DNA from: an uncultured Prevotellaceae bacterium
GTDB lineage: Bacteria > Bacteroidota > Bacteroidia > Bacteroidales > Bacteroidaceae
NCBI GenBank assembly: GCA_900316445.1
Contig: ONCZ01000016.1
Span: 1 to 64,000 of the forward strand
Direction: 5' to 3'
Length of the DNA stretch: 64,000 nucleotides
The position numbers and the translations under genes are program-made. The notes under the pieces were generated by a model. It did not search any database. It was given only the letters and a program-made list of their open reading frames with translations, and had not been told where the DNA came from. The stretch's first letter is position 1. The number at the start of each line of letters is the position of its first letter. Below, piece after piece: positions 1 through 8,552 of this stretch.

Positions 1-1077
1 GAGGATGCCAAGGCTCTGCAGGCTGGAACGAAGCAGGGTTGGGAGATTCCTGAGGAGGATCGCGACTACTATCTGGAGCGCCGTTATCCTGCCTTCGGTA
101 ACCTCGTTCCTCGTGACGTTGCCTCTCGTGCCGCTAAGGAGCGTTGCGACAAGGGCTTCGGTGTGAACAACACGGGCCTGGCTGTGTTCCTCGATTTCTC
201 TGAGTCTATCAATCGTCTGGGCATTGACATTATCATGCAGCGTTATGGTAACCTGTTTGAGATGTACGAGGAGATCACCGACGTATTCCCTGGCGACGTA
301 GCCAACGAGATCAACGGTGTGAAGTACTACAAGCCGATGATGATCTATCCCGCTATCCACTACACGATGGGTGGTATCTGGGTTGACTATGAGCTGCAGA
401 CATCTATTCCTGGTCTGTTCGCTATCGGTGAGTGTAACTTCTCTGACCACGGTGCTAACCGTCTGGGAGCTTCTGCTCTGATGCAGGGTCTGGCCGATGG
501 TTACTTCGTACTGCCTTACACCATCCAGAACTATCTGGCCGATCAGGCTGTATGGCCGAAGGTTTCTACCGACCGTCCTGAGTTCGACGAGGCAGAGAAG
601 GCTGTTAACGCAGAGCTCGACCGCCTGCTGAACATCAAGGGTAAGCGTTCTGTCGACTCTATCCACAAGGAACTGGGTCACATCATGTGGGAGTACGTTG
701 GTATGGGTCGCACCGCTGAGGGCCTGAAGACAGGTCTGAAGAAGATGCATGAGCTGGAGAAGGAGTTCGACGAGAACCTCTTCGTTCCTGGCACGAAGGA
801 AGGCCTGAACATCGAGCTCGACAAGGCTATCCACCTGCGTGATTTCTTCACGATGGGTCAGCTCGTTGCTTTCGATGCCCTCTCTCGTAATGAGTCCTGC
901 GGCGGACACTTCCGCGAGGAATATCAGACAGAGGAAGGCGAGGCCAAGCGCGACGACGAGAATTACTTCTATGTAGGATGCTGGGAGTACAAAGGCAAGG
1001 GTAACGAGCCCGAGCTCATCAAGGAGCCGCTGGAGTACGAGGCTATTAAGGTACAAACACGTAACTATAAGAATTAG
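1..1077 (+). CDS. frdA: Fumarate reductase/succinate dehydrogenase flavoprotein subunit (5' partial)
   Basis: The C-terminal 358 codons of the FAD-binding catalytic subunit, which interconverts fumarate and succinate at the inner face of the cytoplasmic membrane. The frame is open from base 1, so the start lies upstream. Visible hallmarks are [10 protein letters not shown] and the FAD-contacting stretch [20 protein letters not shown], followed by the helical C-terminal domain. In Bacteroidetes this enzyme is the terminal step of the fumarate respiration that makes succinate. frdB follows on the same strand, but 446 bp lie between the two genes instead of the usual short gap, because a four-helix-bundle cassette is inserted. 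The upstream cytochrome b gene would lie outside the window. Confidence 0.95.
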   Translation, partial: EDAKALQAGTKQGWEIPEEDRDYYLERRYPAFGNLVPRDVASRAAKERCDKGFGVNNTGLAVFLDFSESINRLGIDIIMQRYGNLFEMYEEITDVFPGDVANEINGVKYYKPMMIYPAIHYTMGGIWVDYELQTSIPGLFAIGECNFSDHGANRLGASALMQGLADGYFVLPYTIQNYLADQAVWPKVSTDRPEFDEAEKAVNAELDRLLNIKGKRSVDSIHKELGHIMWEYVGMGRTAEGLKTGLKKMHELEKEFDENLFVPGTKEGLNIELDKAIHLRDFFTMGQLVAFDALSRNESCGGHFREEYQTEEGEAKRDDENYFYVGCWEYKGKGNEPELIKEPLEYEAIKVQTRNYKN

Positions 1078-1082
1078 TTCTT

Positions 1083-1517
1083 GAGTTTTTAAGTTTTTAA
1101 GTTCATAAGTTCTTTGATATGGGAACGTACAGAGATTTAACGGTTTGGCAGAAGAGCATGATTCTTGCCCGAAGGATATACGAGATTACTACTCGTTTTC
1201 CTGAAGACGAGCGTTTTGGCTTGGTGAGTCAGATGCGTCGCTGTTCTGTTTCCATTCCTTCCAACATTGCAGAAGGTTATGGCAGAGAGACAGAAAGGGA
1301 ACATTCACATTTTCTGTTTATTTCCCTTGGATCGTCAAATGAGTTAGAGACTCAGTTGATACTCTCTAATGGCTTCGGATTTGTCGATGAAGGATGCTAC
1401 CAAGAAATTATGGACTTAAATTCAGAGGTCAACAAGATGCTCTCCTCTTTAATATATAAGCTGAGACATCCTGACCCAAAGAACTCATAAACTCATAAAC
1501 TCACAAACTAAAAAACT
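1083..1517 (+). mobile_element. Four-helix-bundle cassette 1 between inverted heptad arms
   Basis: The left arm (1083-1116) and right arm (1477-1517) are made of 7-bp units (aactcat type), four on one side and five on the other, in inverted orientation. The inner ends match over CAAAGAACT. The four-helix-bundle gene lies between them and its stop codon is in the right arm. The unit sits between frdA and frdB, in the direction of transcription. Seen: the arms and the gene. Inferred: that this is an inserted unit, because cassette 2 at 29868-30334 has the same layout with perfect arms. Confidence 0.5.
1119..1490 (+). CDS. Four-helix-bundle protein (23S rRNA intervening-sequence protein family)
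   Basis: 123 residues, the usual length of the S23/IVS-encoded four-helix-bundle family. The signature QMRRCSVSIPSNIAEGYGRE is at about residues 38-57, followed by HFLFISLGSSNELETQL and a C-terminal MLSSLIYKL helix. Relatives form pentameric barrels, and the family includes the accessory protein Avd of diversity-generating retroelements; the function of stand-alone copies is unknown. No reverse transcriptase or template repeat is present here. The gene separates frdA from frdB and is presumably co-transcribed with them. It is a paralogue of the gene at 29892-30284: both share QMRR, VSIPSNIAEG and the FHFL/HFLF-IS-GS-EL pattern. Confidence 0.85.
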   Translation: MGTYRDLTVWQKSMILARRIYEITTRFPEDERFGLVSQMRRCSVSIPSNIAEGYGRETEREHSHFLFISLGSSNELETQLILSNGFGFVDEGCYQEIMDLNSEVNKMLSSLIYKLRHPDPKNS

Positions 1518-1523
1518 CATAAA

Positions 1524-2282
1524 ATGGCAAAGAATATTTCATTTACAATAAAGTTCTGGCGCCAGAATGGCCCCAAGGACCAGGGACATTTCGATCAGCA
1601 CGAGATGCACGACATTCCCGACGACACCTCGTTCCTCGAGATGCTTGACATCCTGAACGAGGAGCTCATCAACGAAGGCAAGGAGCCATTCGTATTCGAT
1701 CACGACTGCCGCGAGGGTATCTGCGGTATGTGCTCACTCTACATCAACGGTACGCCTCACGGTCTTACCGAGCGTGGTGCTACAACCTGTCAGCTCTACA
1801 TGCGCCGCTTCAACGATGGCGACGTTATCACTGTAGAGCCCTGGCGCTCAGCAGCCTTCCCTGTAATTAAGGACTGTATGGTAGATCGCAATGCCTTCGA
1901 TAAGATCATCCAGGCTGGCGGCTACACCACCATTCGCACAGGTCAGGCTCAGGATGCCAACGCTATCCTCATTCCTAAGGAGGATGCCGACGAGGCTATG
2001 GACTGCGCTTCTTGTATTGGTTGTGGTGCTTGTGTAGCTGCTTGTAAGAACGGTTCTGCCATGCTCTTCGTATCATCGAAGGTTAGCCAGCTCGCCCTGC
2101 TTCCCCAGGGCCGTGTAGAGGCTGCCCGTCGTGTGAAGAACATGATCGCCAAGATGGACGAGCTCGGCTTCGGCAACTGCACCAACACCCGTGCTTGTGA
2201 GGCCGTCTGCCCGAAGAACGAGACCATCGCCAACATCGCCCGCCTGAACCGCGAGATGATCAAGGCCAAGCTTGCTGACTAA
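1524..2282 (+). CDS. frdB: Fumarate reductase/succinate dehydrogenase iron-sulfur subunit
   Basis: 252 residues, full length. The N-terminal plant-type ferredoxin domain ligates [2Fe-2S] with C62, C67, C70 and C89 ([10 protein letters not shown]...TTC). The C-terminal domain has two cysteine clusters, C161/C164/C167 with C170/C174 ([14 protein letters not shown]) and C219/C225/C229 ([13 protein letters not shown]), for the [4Fe-4S] and [3Fe-4S] centres. It passes electrons between the flavoprotein and the membrane cytochrome b. The ATG is 7 bp beyond the right heptad arm of cassette 1, so the cassette now supplies the leader of this cistron. A strong terminator follows directly. Confidence 0.96.
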   Translation: MAKNISFTIKFWRQNGPKDQGHFDQHEMHDIPDDTSFLEMLDILNEELINEGKEPFVFDHDCREGICGMCSLYINGTPHGLTERGATTCQLYMRRFNDGDVITVEPWRSAAFPVIKDCMVDRNAFDKIIQAGGYTTIRTGQAQDANAILIPKEDADEAMDCASCIGCGACVAACKNGSAMLFVSSKVSQLALLPQGRVEAARRVKNMIAKMDELGFGNCTNTRACEAVCPKNETIANIARLNREMIKAKLAD

Positions 2283-2293
2283 GGCTATTTATC

Positions 2294-2336
2294 GGTAATG
2301 GGGGCTATTATGTCCCCATTACCTTATTTATTTTAT
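2294..2336 (+). terminator. Intrinsic terminator of the frd operon
   Basis: A 10-bp perfect stem (GGTAATGGGG, 2294-2303, with its complement at 2314-2323), a 10-nt loop, then a T-rich run ttatttatttta. It begins 12 bp after the frdB stop. Confidence 0.9.
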
Positions 2337-2363
2337 AGGGAATAAAGACCAATTATAAGTATT

Positions 2364-2999
2364 ATGAACAAAAACGAGAGATTTGTCATCACTATTAATC
2401 GTGAGTTGGGCAGCGGAGGTCGCACCGTTGGGCGCATATTAGCTGAAAAGCTGGGTGTGCCATACTACGACAAAGCGCTTACTAAACCTTTGGAAGAGAA
2501 ATTTAATATGACATCAGAGCAGATAGAGCGTCTGAAAGGCAATAACCGGAGCTGGTGGGAAAATATTAAGCGTGTGTTGATTTTAGGAGAGGGTGCAGCA
2601 AACTCTTCTGAGTATTACGACGAGGAAAAGAAAGAGCTGATCACCTCCGAGGCTGTGTTGAAGGCCGAAAAGGAAATCCTACAAAGCATTGCCAACGAGG
2701 AGTCGTGTGTCATTGCTGGTCGTTCTGCCTTCTTCGTTACGAATGGTCATCAAAATCGTCTGAACGTACTCATTCAGGCCTCTATGGACCATCGCGTGAA
2801 TCGTATCATGGGCAAGCGGGGCATCAGCGAGAAGGAGGCTAAAAAGATCATCAAGGAGGTGGACGAAACGCGCGAGGAATATCTGAAGAACAACGCTCAC
2901 ACCTCGCGTTACGACACTCGTAACTATGATTTGGTCATCAAGATGGATGACAAGACCGAGGAAGAAGCCGTCAATGTCATATTAGCCTTCATCGGCTAA
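2364..2999 (+). CDS. Cytidylate kinase-like family protein
   Basis: 211 residues. The N-terminus FVITINRELGSGGRTVGRIL carries a P-loop-like glycine-rich segment in which the family has GSGG instead of a classical GKS/T, followed by the substrate-binding YYDKAL. The R-rich lid (HRVNRIMGKRGISEKEAKK, about residues 142-160) and the C-terminal DLVIKMDD strand match the cytidylate-kinase-like (AAA_26) family common in Firmicutes and Bacteroidetes. The true cmk is usually a separate gene, so the substrate here is uncertain. It starts 27 bp after the frd terminator and no TAnnTTTG box is obvious, so read-through may contribute. Convergent hairpins follow. Confidence 0.8.
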   Translation: MNKNERFVITINRELGSGGRTVGRILAEKLGVPYYDKALTKPLEEKFNMTSEQIERLKGNNRSWWENIKRVLILGEGAANSSEYYDEEKKELITSEAVLKAEKEILQSIANEESCVIAGRSAFFVTNGHQNRLNVLIQASMDHRVNRIMGKRGISEKEAKKIIKEVDETREEYLKNNAHTSRYDTRNYDLVIKMDDKTEEEAVNVILAFIG

Positions 3000-3000
3000 A

Positions 3001-3026
3001 GCATTGTCTTTTGTCACAATTGTCAC
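3001..3026. repeat. Dispersed 26-bp repeat, copy a
   Basis: The motif (gcattgtcttttgtca plus caattgtcac) recurs at 4794-4819 inside the DUF3987 gene, on the opposite strand at 7109-7134, and in a diverged form at 7303-7328. Copies a and b differ at only three of 26 positions. Confidence 0.6.
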
Positions 3027-3037
3027 AAGACAGAGAA

Positions 3038-3100
3038 AAGGGGTGACCGGTTTGGCCACCCCTTAATTAACGGGTAGGGGAGTAACGATTGTTACTCCCT
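3038..3100. terminator. Two hairpins between convergent genes
   Basis: Stem 1 is AAGGGGTG (3038-3045) with CACCCCTT (3057-3064); read on the minus strand it is followed by tttt. Stem 2 is GGGAGTAAC (3078-3086) with GTTACTCCC (3091-3099) and a GATT loop; read on the plus strand it is followed by ttcttt. Together they form a bidirectional terminator between the kinase (plus) and the DUF3987 gene (minus). Confidence 0.8.
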
Positions 3101-3109
3101 TCTTTCACT

Positions 3110-5428
3110 TTACGCTACGGACTGCTTCTGGTGCTTGGCGAGGAACTGCGGGCTCTTGGTGTACTGCTGGGTGGCAGGATCGTAGGTGCAGTAGCCGCGC
3201 TGAACCCATTTGCGGGCGAGGGCAGAGCCGTCACCCTTCATACCCTGGGCACGACGGACGGTGTTGAGGTCGTCGAGAGTGAAGACGTCGTTGAGCAGCG
3301 TCATCAGGTTGGGACGTCCGGGCACCATCACGGCCTTGTCGAGATCCATCGCACGGCGCATCTTCTCACCGAAAATCCACATCTTACACCACATATCATA
3401 GTGGAACGACCAGCGCACGAACTCCTCAATCTCCTTTGACCACTTCTGGCCGTTGAGGATATAGAGCACCATACCGCGCTTGAAGGCTGAGAGGGTGGCA
3501 CGATAGGACAGTTCGCGATAGGTGTCATCGTCGGCGAGGGCCGAATACTGCCTGTTCTCCTCAATCATCGCGGCTGCCAGCGCATTGGCTTTCTTGCACG
3601 TGACCATGCCCTTCGCGTCGTTCAGGGCGCCCACGAACTCCTGTGCCTGCTTCTGGAACTTCTCGTCGTAGAGGCCATAGACGGGCATGCGGTCATCGTC
3701 GGTGTAGATGGTGCAGAACGAGATGCGCGAGAGGGTGCCGTCGAGCATGGAGTCTGAGAAGAACTTGCGGCACTTGCCCGGAGTGGTCGAGGCATTCCAG
3801 TTCCAGCGCACCTCCACGTCTTCACACACCGACTTAGTGCCTACACGCTCCTGACCGTATTCGCCGCAGTCGTAGGCCAGACGCAGGATCTCAGTCACGT
3901 TGTTGCCCTTGCCGTTGGTCTTCAACTGGTTCAAAAGCCCGATTTCATCGAGGCGTGAATAGAGGAACTTACCGCCAGCATCGGCCATCAGCTGGACGAA
4001 GGCCGCAGGCGTCATGTCCGACTTCACCCACTGCACCGCCAATCCCTTGGGACGCTCGGGTTTCTGCTCGTCGGAGGGGCACGTGTCGTACTGCTCCTTG
4101 TACTCCTGCATCAGCTTGCGGTTCTTGGCGTCGCGCTCCTTAATGTCGGCCATAATGGCGTTGATAGGCTCGTTGACGCACGATTTACCGCTCGACATCT
4201 CTGCCACCAAGACGTTCATGAAGGTAGGCTCCACGACGGCATTGTCGTTGTAGCGGAACTTCACGCCCTTGCAATGGGCTCCCAACGAGGGGAAGACACC
4301 CATCGCAACGGCTGGGCGCAGATGCTCAGGCACATTCTTGGTGATGAAGCGGAGGAACTTAGTGAGGCGTTGAGGCATCATGGGCGGCTGGGAGGCATGG
4401 ATGCCGCTCTGCTGAACCAGTTCATCCACCTGCTGCTGCTTGCGAGCCGAATCCAAAACTCGATTCACGAGGTCGGGCACCGTCTTGGTCTGCGGACGAT
4501 TGCAGGCAGAACGGACGGTTGACAGAAACTTCACCTCCTCCTCACCATAGCGGGGCAGCACCTGGGCAATCCATCGCGGGTCGTCGTTGCAGACGTAGCG
4601 CAGATGGCAGGCCATCGCGAAGATGAAGTTGTTGCGGGCACCCTGAGCAGGCACACCACCCAGCAGTTCCTCCATCGCACGGACAATCTGAGGATAGCGG
4701 ATGCCGTTGAAGTTGTCCTCGAAATCGGCGGTTTCATCGGCGCTTCCATCGGCGGTTTCATCGGCAGCGGGCGGCAGGATGGGCGCAGAAAACGCATTGT
4801 CCTTTGTCCCAATTGTCACGGGGTTGTCGGGCACGCAGATTGCGCGCTCAGCAAACAACTCTTCTTCGTCGTAGTAGAGCACATAGTCGCGGCAGACCAC
4901 GAACGAGCAGCGGGCCATGTCCTTGACGCATCCGTCGTAGCATTCGTCGCCCAGCTGCTGTGCCATCCACTGCTGAGCCTCTGCCAACGACATGCCCTGA
5001 GGCATCACAAACACCAGGCGGATGCCCTCGCCGCTGGGTGAGATGTGAGCCAAGCAGATGTTGAGCTCGGCCTCGCGACCGGCCACCTTATTAAAGTAGT
5101 ACGCGCGGGGATCGATGCAGAGGTGGTCGACATCGTAGATAGAGAGTCCGCTGGGCACAGCCGACTGATTGTGGCGGTAGCCGTCGGAGAAGGTGGCGTG
5201 GAAGCACACCACGGGCAGGTTGTCAGCCTTGATCTGACTCTTGAGAGACTCGAAGGCCTCGCGTGTGAGCGTACCTTCTTTTACCTCCGCGAGATGCCGG
5301 GCAATCTCTTGGCAGGCGTTACACACTTGCGGGTCGTCCATCGCAGCGTTCAGGAGCTCAGGTGAGCAGGGCTGCATCTGGGCGGGCGTCTTAATTGACT
5401 TGGAAATTGAAAAAATAGGTCTTGTCAT
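3110..5428 (-). CDS. DUF3987 protein with VirE-N (BT4734-like) N-terminal domain
   Basis: 772 residues. Residues about 50-200 match the VirE-N/BT4734 primase-like domain (key segment HISPSGEGIRLVF), about 230-350 are a PriCT-like helical region, and the rest is DUF3987 with a P-loop-like AEMSSGKS. Such proteins are found in mobile elements and as stand-alone chromosomal genes of Bacteroidales and are thought to act in DNA priming or replication; the role of this one is unknown. The linker at about residues 200-235 is acidic (DETADGSADETADFED, from a 24-bp tandem repeat) and includes copy b of the 26-bp repeat, in frame. A -7 box lies 25 bp upstream. No integrase or relaxase is nearby. Confidence 0.85.
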   Translation of the reverse strand: MTRPIFSISKSIKTPAQMQPCSPELLNAAMDDPQVCNACQEIARHLAEVKEGTLTREAFESLKSQIKADNLPVVCFHATFSDGYRHNQSAVPSGLSIYDVDHLCIDPRAYYFNKVAGREAELNICLAHISPSGEGIRLVFVMPQGMSLAEAQQWMAQQLGDECYDGCVKDMARCSFVVCRDYVLYYDEEELFAERAICVPDNPVTIGTKDNAFSAPILPPAADETADGSADETADFEDNFNGIRYPQIVRAMEELLGGVPAQGARNNFIFAMACHLRYVCNDDPRWIAQVLPRYGEEEVKFLSTVRSACNRPQTKTVPDLVNRVLDSARKQQQVDELVQQSGIHASQPPMMPQRLTKFLRFITKNVPEHLRPAVAMGVFPSLGAHCKGVKFRYNDNAVVEPTFMNVLVAEMSSGKSCVNEPINAIMADIKERDAKNRKLMQEYKEQYDTCPSDEQKPERPKGLAVQWVKSDMTPAAFVQLMADAGGKFLYSRLDEIGLLNQLKTNGKGNNVTEILRLAYDCGEYGQERVGTKSVCEDVEVRWNWNASTTPGKCRKFFSDSMLDGTLSRISFCTIYTDDDRMPVYGLYDEKFQKQAQEFVGALNDAKGMVTCKKANALAAAMIEENRQYSALADDDTYRELSYRATLSAFKRGMVLYILNGQKWSKEIEEFVRWSFHYDMWCKMWIFGEKMRRAMDLDKAVMVPGRPNLMTLLNDVFTLDDLNTVRRAQGMKGDGSALARKWVQRGYCTYDPATQQYTKSPQFLAKHQKQSVA
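4794..4819. repeat. Dispersed 26-bp repeat, copy b, inside the DUF3987 gene
   Basis: Same 26-bp motif as at 3001-3026. Here it encodes part of the linker PVTIGTKDNAF between the VirE-N domain and the following region, without breaking the frame. Confidence 0.6.
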
Positions 5429-5452
5429 AAACTGAATTAAAAACTTCTGCGC

Positions 5453-5462
5453 TGCAAAGTTA
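5453..5462 (-). promoter_or_regulatory. -7 promoter box of the DUF3987 gene
   Basis: TAACTTTGCA on the minus strand, 25 bp before the ATG. Further upstream (about 5490-5545) are repeated ttggaacg/cgttcgaac words, a possible operator. Confidence 0.6.
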
Positions 5463-5561
5463 GCTATACCTTTTTATATATGCAAGCACGCAGAAGGACG
5501 TTGGAACGCGTGTTGGAACGTTCGAACGAGATTGGAATGTTTTTGTTGGAAAGTTGGCTGT

Positions 5562-5607
5562 TCAGACCACCCCAGACCCCTCCTACTCAGGAGGGGAAAT
5601 GGTTACA
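5562..5607. repeat. REP-like palindromic repeat, copy 1
   Basis: A 46-bp element with the hairpin CCCCTCCT-actc-AGGAGGGG between tcagaccacccc and aaatggttaca. Other copies are at 15233-15278 (inverted), 15312-15357 and 21790-21837 (inside a gene). It lies in the 253-bp gap between the HIRAN and DUF3987 genes, which otherwise holds only the DUF3987 promoter region. Confidence 0.8.
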
Positions 5608-5681
5608 ATAGTGGTCAGCGATAGCCAGATCTGAATCCAAATTTGGACTCAGCGAAAGCCGATCACGGCTCAGAGTTGAGC

Positions 5682-7073
5682 TCACTTCCGGCCGATCAAC
5701 GGGCGCAGGATTTCCCTCGTTGAAATGACGGCAGCGACCATTCGCTTGTGTTTGGTGCTATCTCCGCGCCAGTCGGGAAAGCCTCTGGTGGCATAGTCGG
5801 AGTCTTTGGCGATGCTGGCGTAGTCGCAGTAGTTCGTATAGCCGCTCTCCTTGCCGAAACCCCATTCGTCCATCTTGCGGCAGAAGGCCTTCATGTCTAT
5901 CTCGGTCACGTGGTATTCAAACACGAGCACGCACATGATGGCTGCCCACAGGTTCTTCTGATTAATAATAAGGATCCCGCGCGCGTCGGTCTTCTCCATG
6001 AGCGTCTTGAGCCCCTGCTTCATCTTCGCCTCGCGGTCGGTCTCTGCGTCAGTTTCGCCGCCTGTCTCGCCGTCTGTTTCGCCGTCTGTCGGGCTTTGGG
6101 GCATCAGGAGGTTCTCTATCTGTCTGATGGGCTCCGTATCGCCCTCACGGCCCCAGCGCTCTATTTTGACACGGCCTTTCAGTATCATCAGCACGATGCC
6201 CGACAGCAACGGGAAGAGGAACTTTCTCGGCACGTGATGGTAGTACACCTCGCGCAGGAAGTCCACGGGGTCGTTCAGGAACTTGTCGTAGAGCTGATAG
6301 GGGAAGCTGACGAGCTGAGATTCCAGCCCGTCGAGGCGGTTGTCGTACGTGTAGTGGCTCTTCAGGAATCCTTTCCGCAGCAGTTCCTGAGGCAGTTCGA
6401 CAAAGAGATATCGGGCCACCTGGTCGCGACTGTCGTGGTTCATCAGCATGCCCTTCTGATGGCGCAGGCGGTCGGCAAGGGCTTTGAGCGCAGGATCTTC
6501 CTGGGCAGACAACAGGCGTTCTATCCGGTAGCGGGCACGGGTCATCTCGCGGCTCACGTCGTAGAGGTTCGTCTCCAGCAGACGCTCCGTCATTCCCGTG
6601 ATGGCGTCACGATTCGTTACCTCATCCTGCATAGCACCTCTCTCCAACGCTTCCATCAGATCCTCCGTCAAATCCTTTAGCTGCTCCAGTTTCTTAGGCA
6701 TCAGCGGCAAGCCGTCGTAGTGCCATCCGGCATAGACGCTGTCATCGAAGGGTTCGTATGTCCAGTCTATCGCCTCCACCTCGGCCTCTACGGTGAGCAC
6801 GGGCGGCTCGGGATTGCTCTCTACCACTACGCCTTTCAATCGCTGCCTGCCTGAGCCTTTCAGGGCCTGATAGACCGCATCGAGGTCTGTCACGGCCACA
6901 TAGCCCACATGCAGGCTCCCCTCGCGGGCACGCACGGCATACGGGTCTTTCATGTTCTCCGGCTGGGGCTGAAGCACCAATTCCCTGCCAACAGCCTCAG
7001 TGGCATATTCCTTCCATCGGTCGCGCAGATCCCAGTGGTACAGCCCGACTACGTCAAATCTTATTTTCTCCAT
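5682..7073 (-). CDS. HIRAN-like domain protein of unknown function
   Basis: 463 residues from the ATG at 7073. That start is chosen because a -7 box lies only 8 bp upstream; the open frame continues to 7136 but runs through the promoter. The first ~100 residues (FDVVGLYHWD...LQPQPENMKDPYAVRA...VGYVAV) look like a HIRAN fold, a DNA-end or modified-DNA-binding module. The long helical middle and the C-terminal domain I do not recognise. Between them is a low-complexity acidic linker (TDGETDGETGGETDAETD) from a short tandem repeat. It follows the DUF3987 gene on the same strand, but the REP copy and a separate promoter suggest independent transcription. Confidence 0.7.
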   Translation of the reverse strand: MEKIRFDVVGLYHWDLRDRWKEYATEAVGRELVLQPQPENMKDPYAVRAREGSLHVGYVAVTDLDAVYQALKGSGRQRLKGVVVESNPEPPVLTVEAEVEAIDWTYEPFDDSVYAGWHYDGLPLMPKKLEQLKDLTEDLMEALERGAMQDEVTNRDAITGMTERLLETNLYDVSREMTRARYRIERLLSAQEDPALKALADRLRHQKGMLMNHDSRDQVARYLFVELPQELLRKGFLKSHYTYDNRLDGLESQLVSFPYQLYDKFLNDPVDFLREVYYHHVPRKFLFPLLSGIVLMILKGRVKIERWGREGDTEPIRQIENLLMPQSPTDGETDGETGGETDAETDREAKMKQGLKTLMEKTDARGILIINQKNLWAAIMCVLVFEYHVTEIDMKAFCRKMDEWGFGKESGYTNYCDYASIAKDSDYATRGFPDWRGDSTKHKRMVAAVISTREILRPLIGRK

Positions 7074-7080
7074 CTTGGGT

Positions 7081-7090
7081 GCAAAGATAC
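7081..7090 (-). promoter_or_regulatory. -7 promoter box of the HIRAN gene
   Basis: TATCTTTGCA on the minus strand (complement of tgcaaagata, 7080-7089), about 7 bp before the ATG at 7073; transcription would start at or next to the start codon. Copy c of the 26-bp repeat (7109-7134) overlaps the region around -33. Confidence 0.65.
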
Positions 7091-7108
7091 GAATAATTTT
7101 CCAACCGC

Positions 7109-7328
7109 GTGACAATTGGGACAAAAGACAATTCATTTTTTCGCACCAAGAAGAGTGCGAGGGGAGAATGATGAGATAATAAATGAATAGATAATGAATA
7201 AATATTAGAAATATTTGATAAATATTATCATTACTATTTTACTTACTTCTACTATTTTATAATCCTTTTTCTCCGCCGCAATGCCTGGATCGTGTAGAAA
7301 ACAGTTGTCTAATTGTCCCAATTGTCAC
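7109..7328. repeat. Concentric inverted-repeat element centred at 7218
   Basis: The outer arms 7109-7132 and 7305-7328 match over their first 16 bp (GTGACAATTGGGACAA) and then with a 1-bp shift. The core aatatttgataaatatt (7210-7226) is a palindrome with the same centre. The outer arms are copies c and d of the 26-bp dispersed repeat. No coding sequence. Confidence 0.7.
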
Positions 7329-7640
7329 AGAGATGCCACTAATGGACTGACAATTAAGAACTGTTTGTAAATAAAATTCGCATCAATTCTTATTGAGTCG
7401 GTAAAAACATATCAGTCTGATATTCAATGAGTTGCAAAACCAAAGTTTTGGACTGAGGAAACTGAGGGTTTACACTATTGAAAGTCCGAATTTTAACTAA
7501 GGAAAGTCCCAGTTTCATGCCTTATTTCCTGAATTATCCTTACCACATCACAATTTTGTAAGATTATTTCTCTCACAAAGGGTCTGACCCTTTGTGAGGG
7601 CACTCGGAAAAAACGCTAACATATTTGGCTTTTCTCTTGT
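7329..7640. other. Non-coding stretch before the DMT transporter
   Basis: No plausible gene on either strand. It contains a 15-bp palindrome (7409-7423, atatcagtctgatat) and the word taaggaaagtcc near 7500, which recurs at about 20737 and in shortened form at about 47270 inside other palindromic elements. Confidence 0.5.
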
Positions 7641-7679
7641 TTTTTCGTACCTTTGCGGCCAAGGAATTACATAAAACAG

Positions 7680-8552
7680 ATGATGAGCGAGACGAGAAAG
7701 GGATTCATTCAGTTGCACCTGAGTGTGATGCTGGCAGGCTTTACGGGCTTGTTCGGACGGCTGATTACGCTCAATGAGGTGGATATCGTGTGGTATCGGA
7801 TGCTGTTTACGAGCCTGATACTGCTGGTGTTCACGGGTCTGCCTAAGGTCGGCTGGCGGAAATTCCTGCAACTCTGCGGCTGTGGAGCGCTGTTGGGACT
7901 GCATTGGATACTGTTCTACGGCAGCATCAAGGCGTCGAATGTGTCTATTGGCGTGATTTGTTTCTCGTTGATCGGCTTCTTCACGGCCGTCTTTGAGCCG
8001 CTTATTTTCAAGCGAAGGCTCTCTTGGCTTGAACTGTTGTTCTCGCTGATTACCGTTTTGGGTGTGTTCTGCATCTTCTCGTTCGATGCCCGCTATCGGT
8101 ATGGTATTATGATAGGTGTGGTCTCGTCGGCCGTTTGTGCCCTCTATGCCATCTGCAACAAGAAGGCGAGCGTGGGTGTCCGCAGCCGTACGGTGCTGAT
8201 GTATCAGATGTCTGGCGGCCTCGTGCTGGTGTCACTGATCATTCCCGTCTATCTGACGTTCTTCCCCAGCCAGCAGCCCGTCCTCGTCGTTCCCGAGGGC
8301 TCAAATCTGTGGTATATGCTCTGCCACGCGCTGTTCTGCACCGTTGGTATGTACCTTCTGCAGATTCAGGCCTTGAAGCGCCTTTCGGCCTTCACCGTCA
8401 ATCTCACTTACAACCTCGAACCCTGCTACACCATCATCCTCGCCTTCCTTATCTTCGGCGAGGGCCGTGAAATCAATTTCTCTTTCTACGTCGGCATCGC
8501 GCTTATCTTACTCAGCGTCCTCTTGCAGACCCGCCGTGCTTGGGGGAAGTGA
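7680..8552 (+). CDS. EamA/DMT-family transporter
   Basis: 290 residues with about ten hydrophobic segments in two repeats, as in the drug/metabolite transporter superfamily (EamA). The conserved second-repeat stretch SAFTVNLTYNLEPCYTIILA, with its Glu-Pro, is at about residues 238-257. Substrate unknown. The ATG at 7680 (or 7683) lies 24 bp after a TACCTTTGC box at 7648-7656; the open frame begins further upstream with TTG, inside that promoter. Its last 45 bp overlap the 3' end of the convergent DAACS transporter. Confidence 0.85.
   Translation: MMSETRKGFIQLHLSVMLAGFTGLFGRLITLNEVDIVWYRMLFTSLILLVFTGLPKVGWRKFLQLCGCGALLGLHWILFYGSIKASNVSIGVICFSLIGFFTAVFEPLIFKRRLSWLELLFSLITVLGVFCIFSFDARYRYGIMIGVVSSAVCALYAICNKKASVGVRSRTVLMYQMSGGLVLVSLIIPVYLTFFPSQQPVLVVPEGSNLWYMLCHALFCTVGMYLLQIQALKRLSAFTVNLTYNLEPCYTIILAFLIFGEGREINFSFYVGIALILLSVLLQTRRAWGK

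Noticed and set aside
1119-1490. Diversity-generating retroelement, because the four-helix-bundle family includes Avd
   Set aside because: No reverse transcriptase, no template/variable repeat pair and no target gene nearby.
2294-2336. Riboswitch upstream of the cytidylate-kinase-like gene
   Set aside because: A simple 10-bp stem with a T-run directly after frdB is explained by termination.
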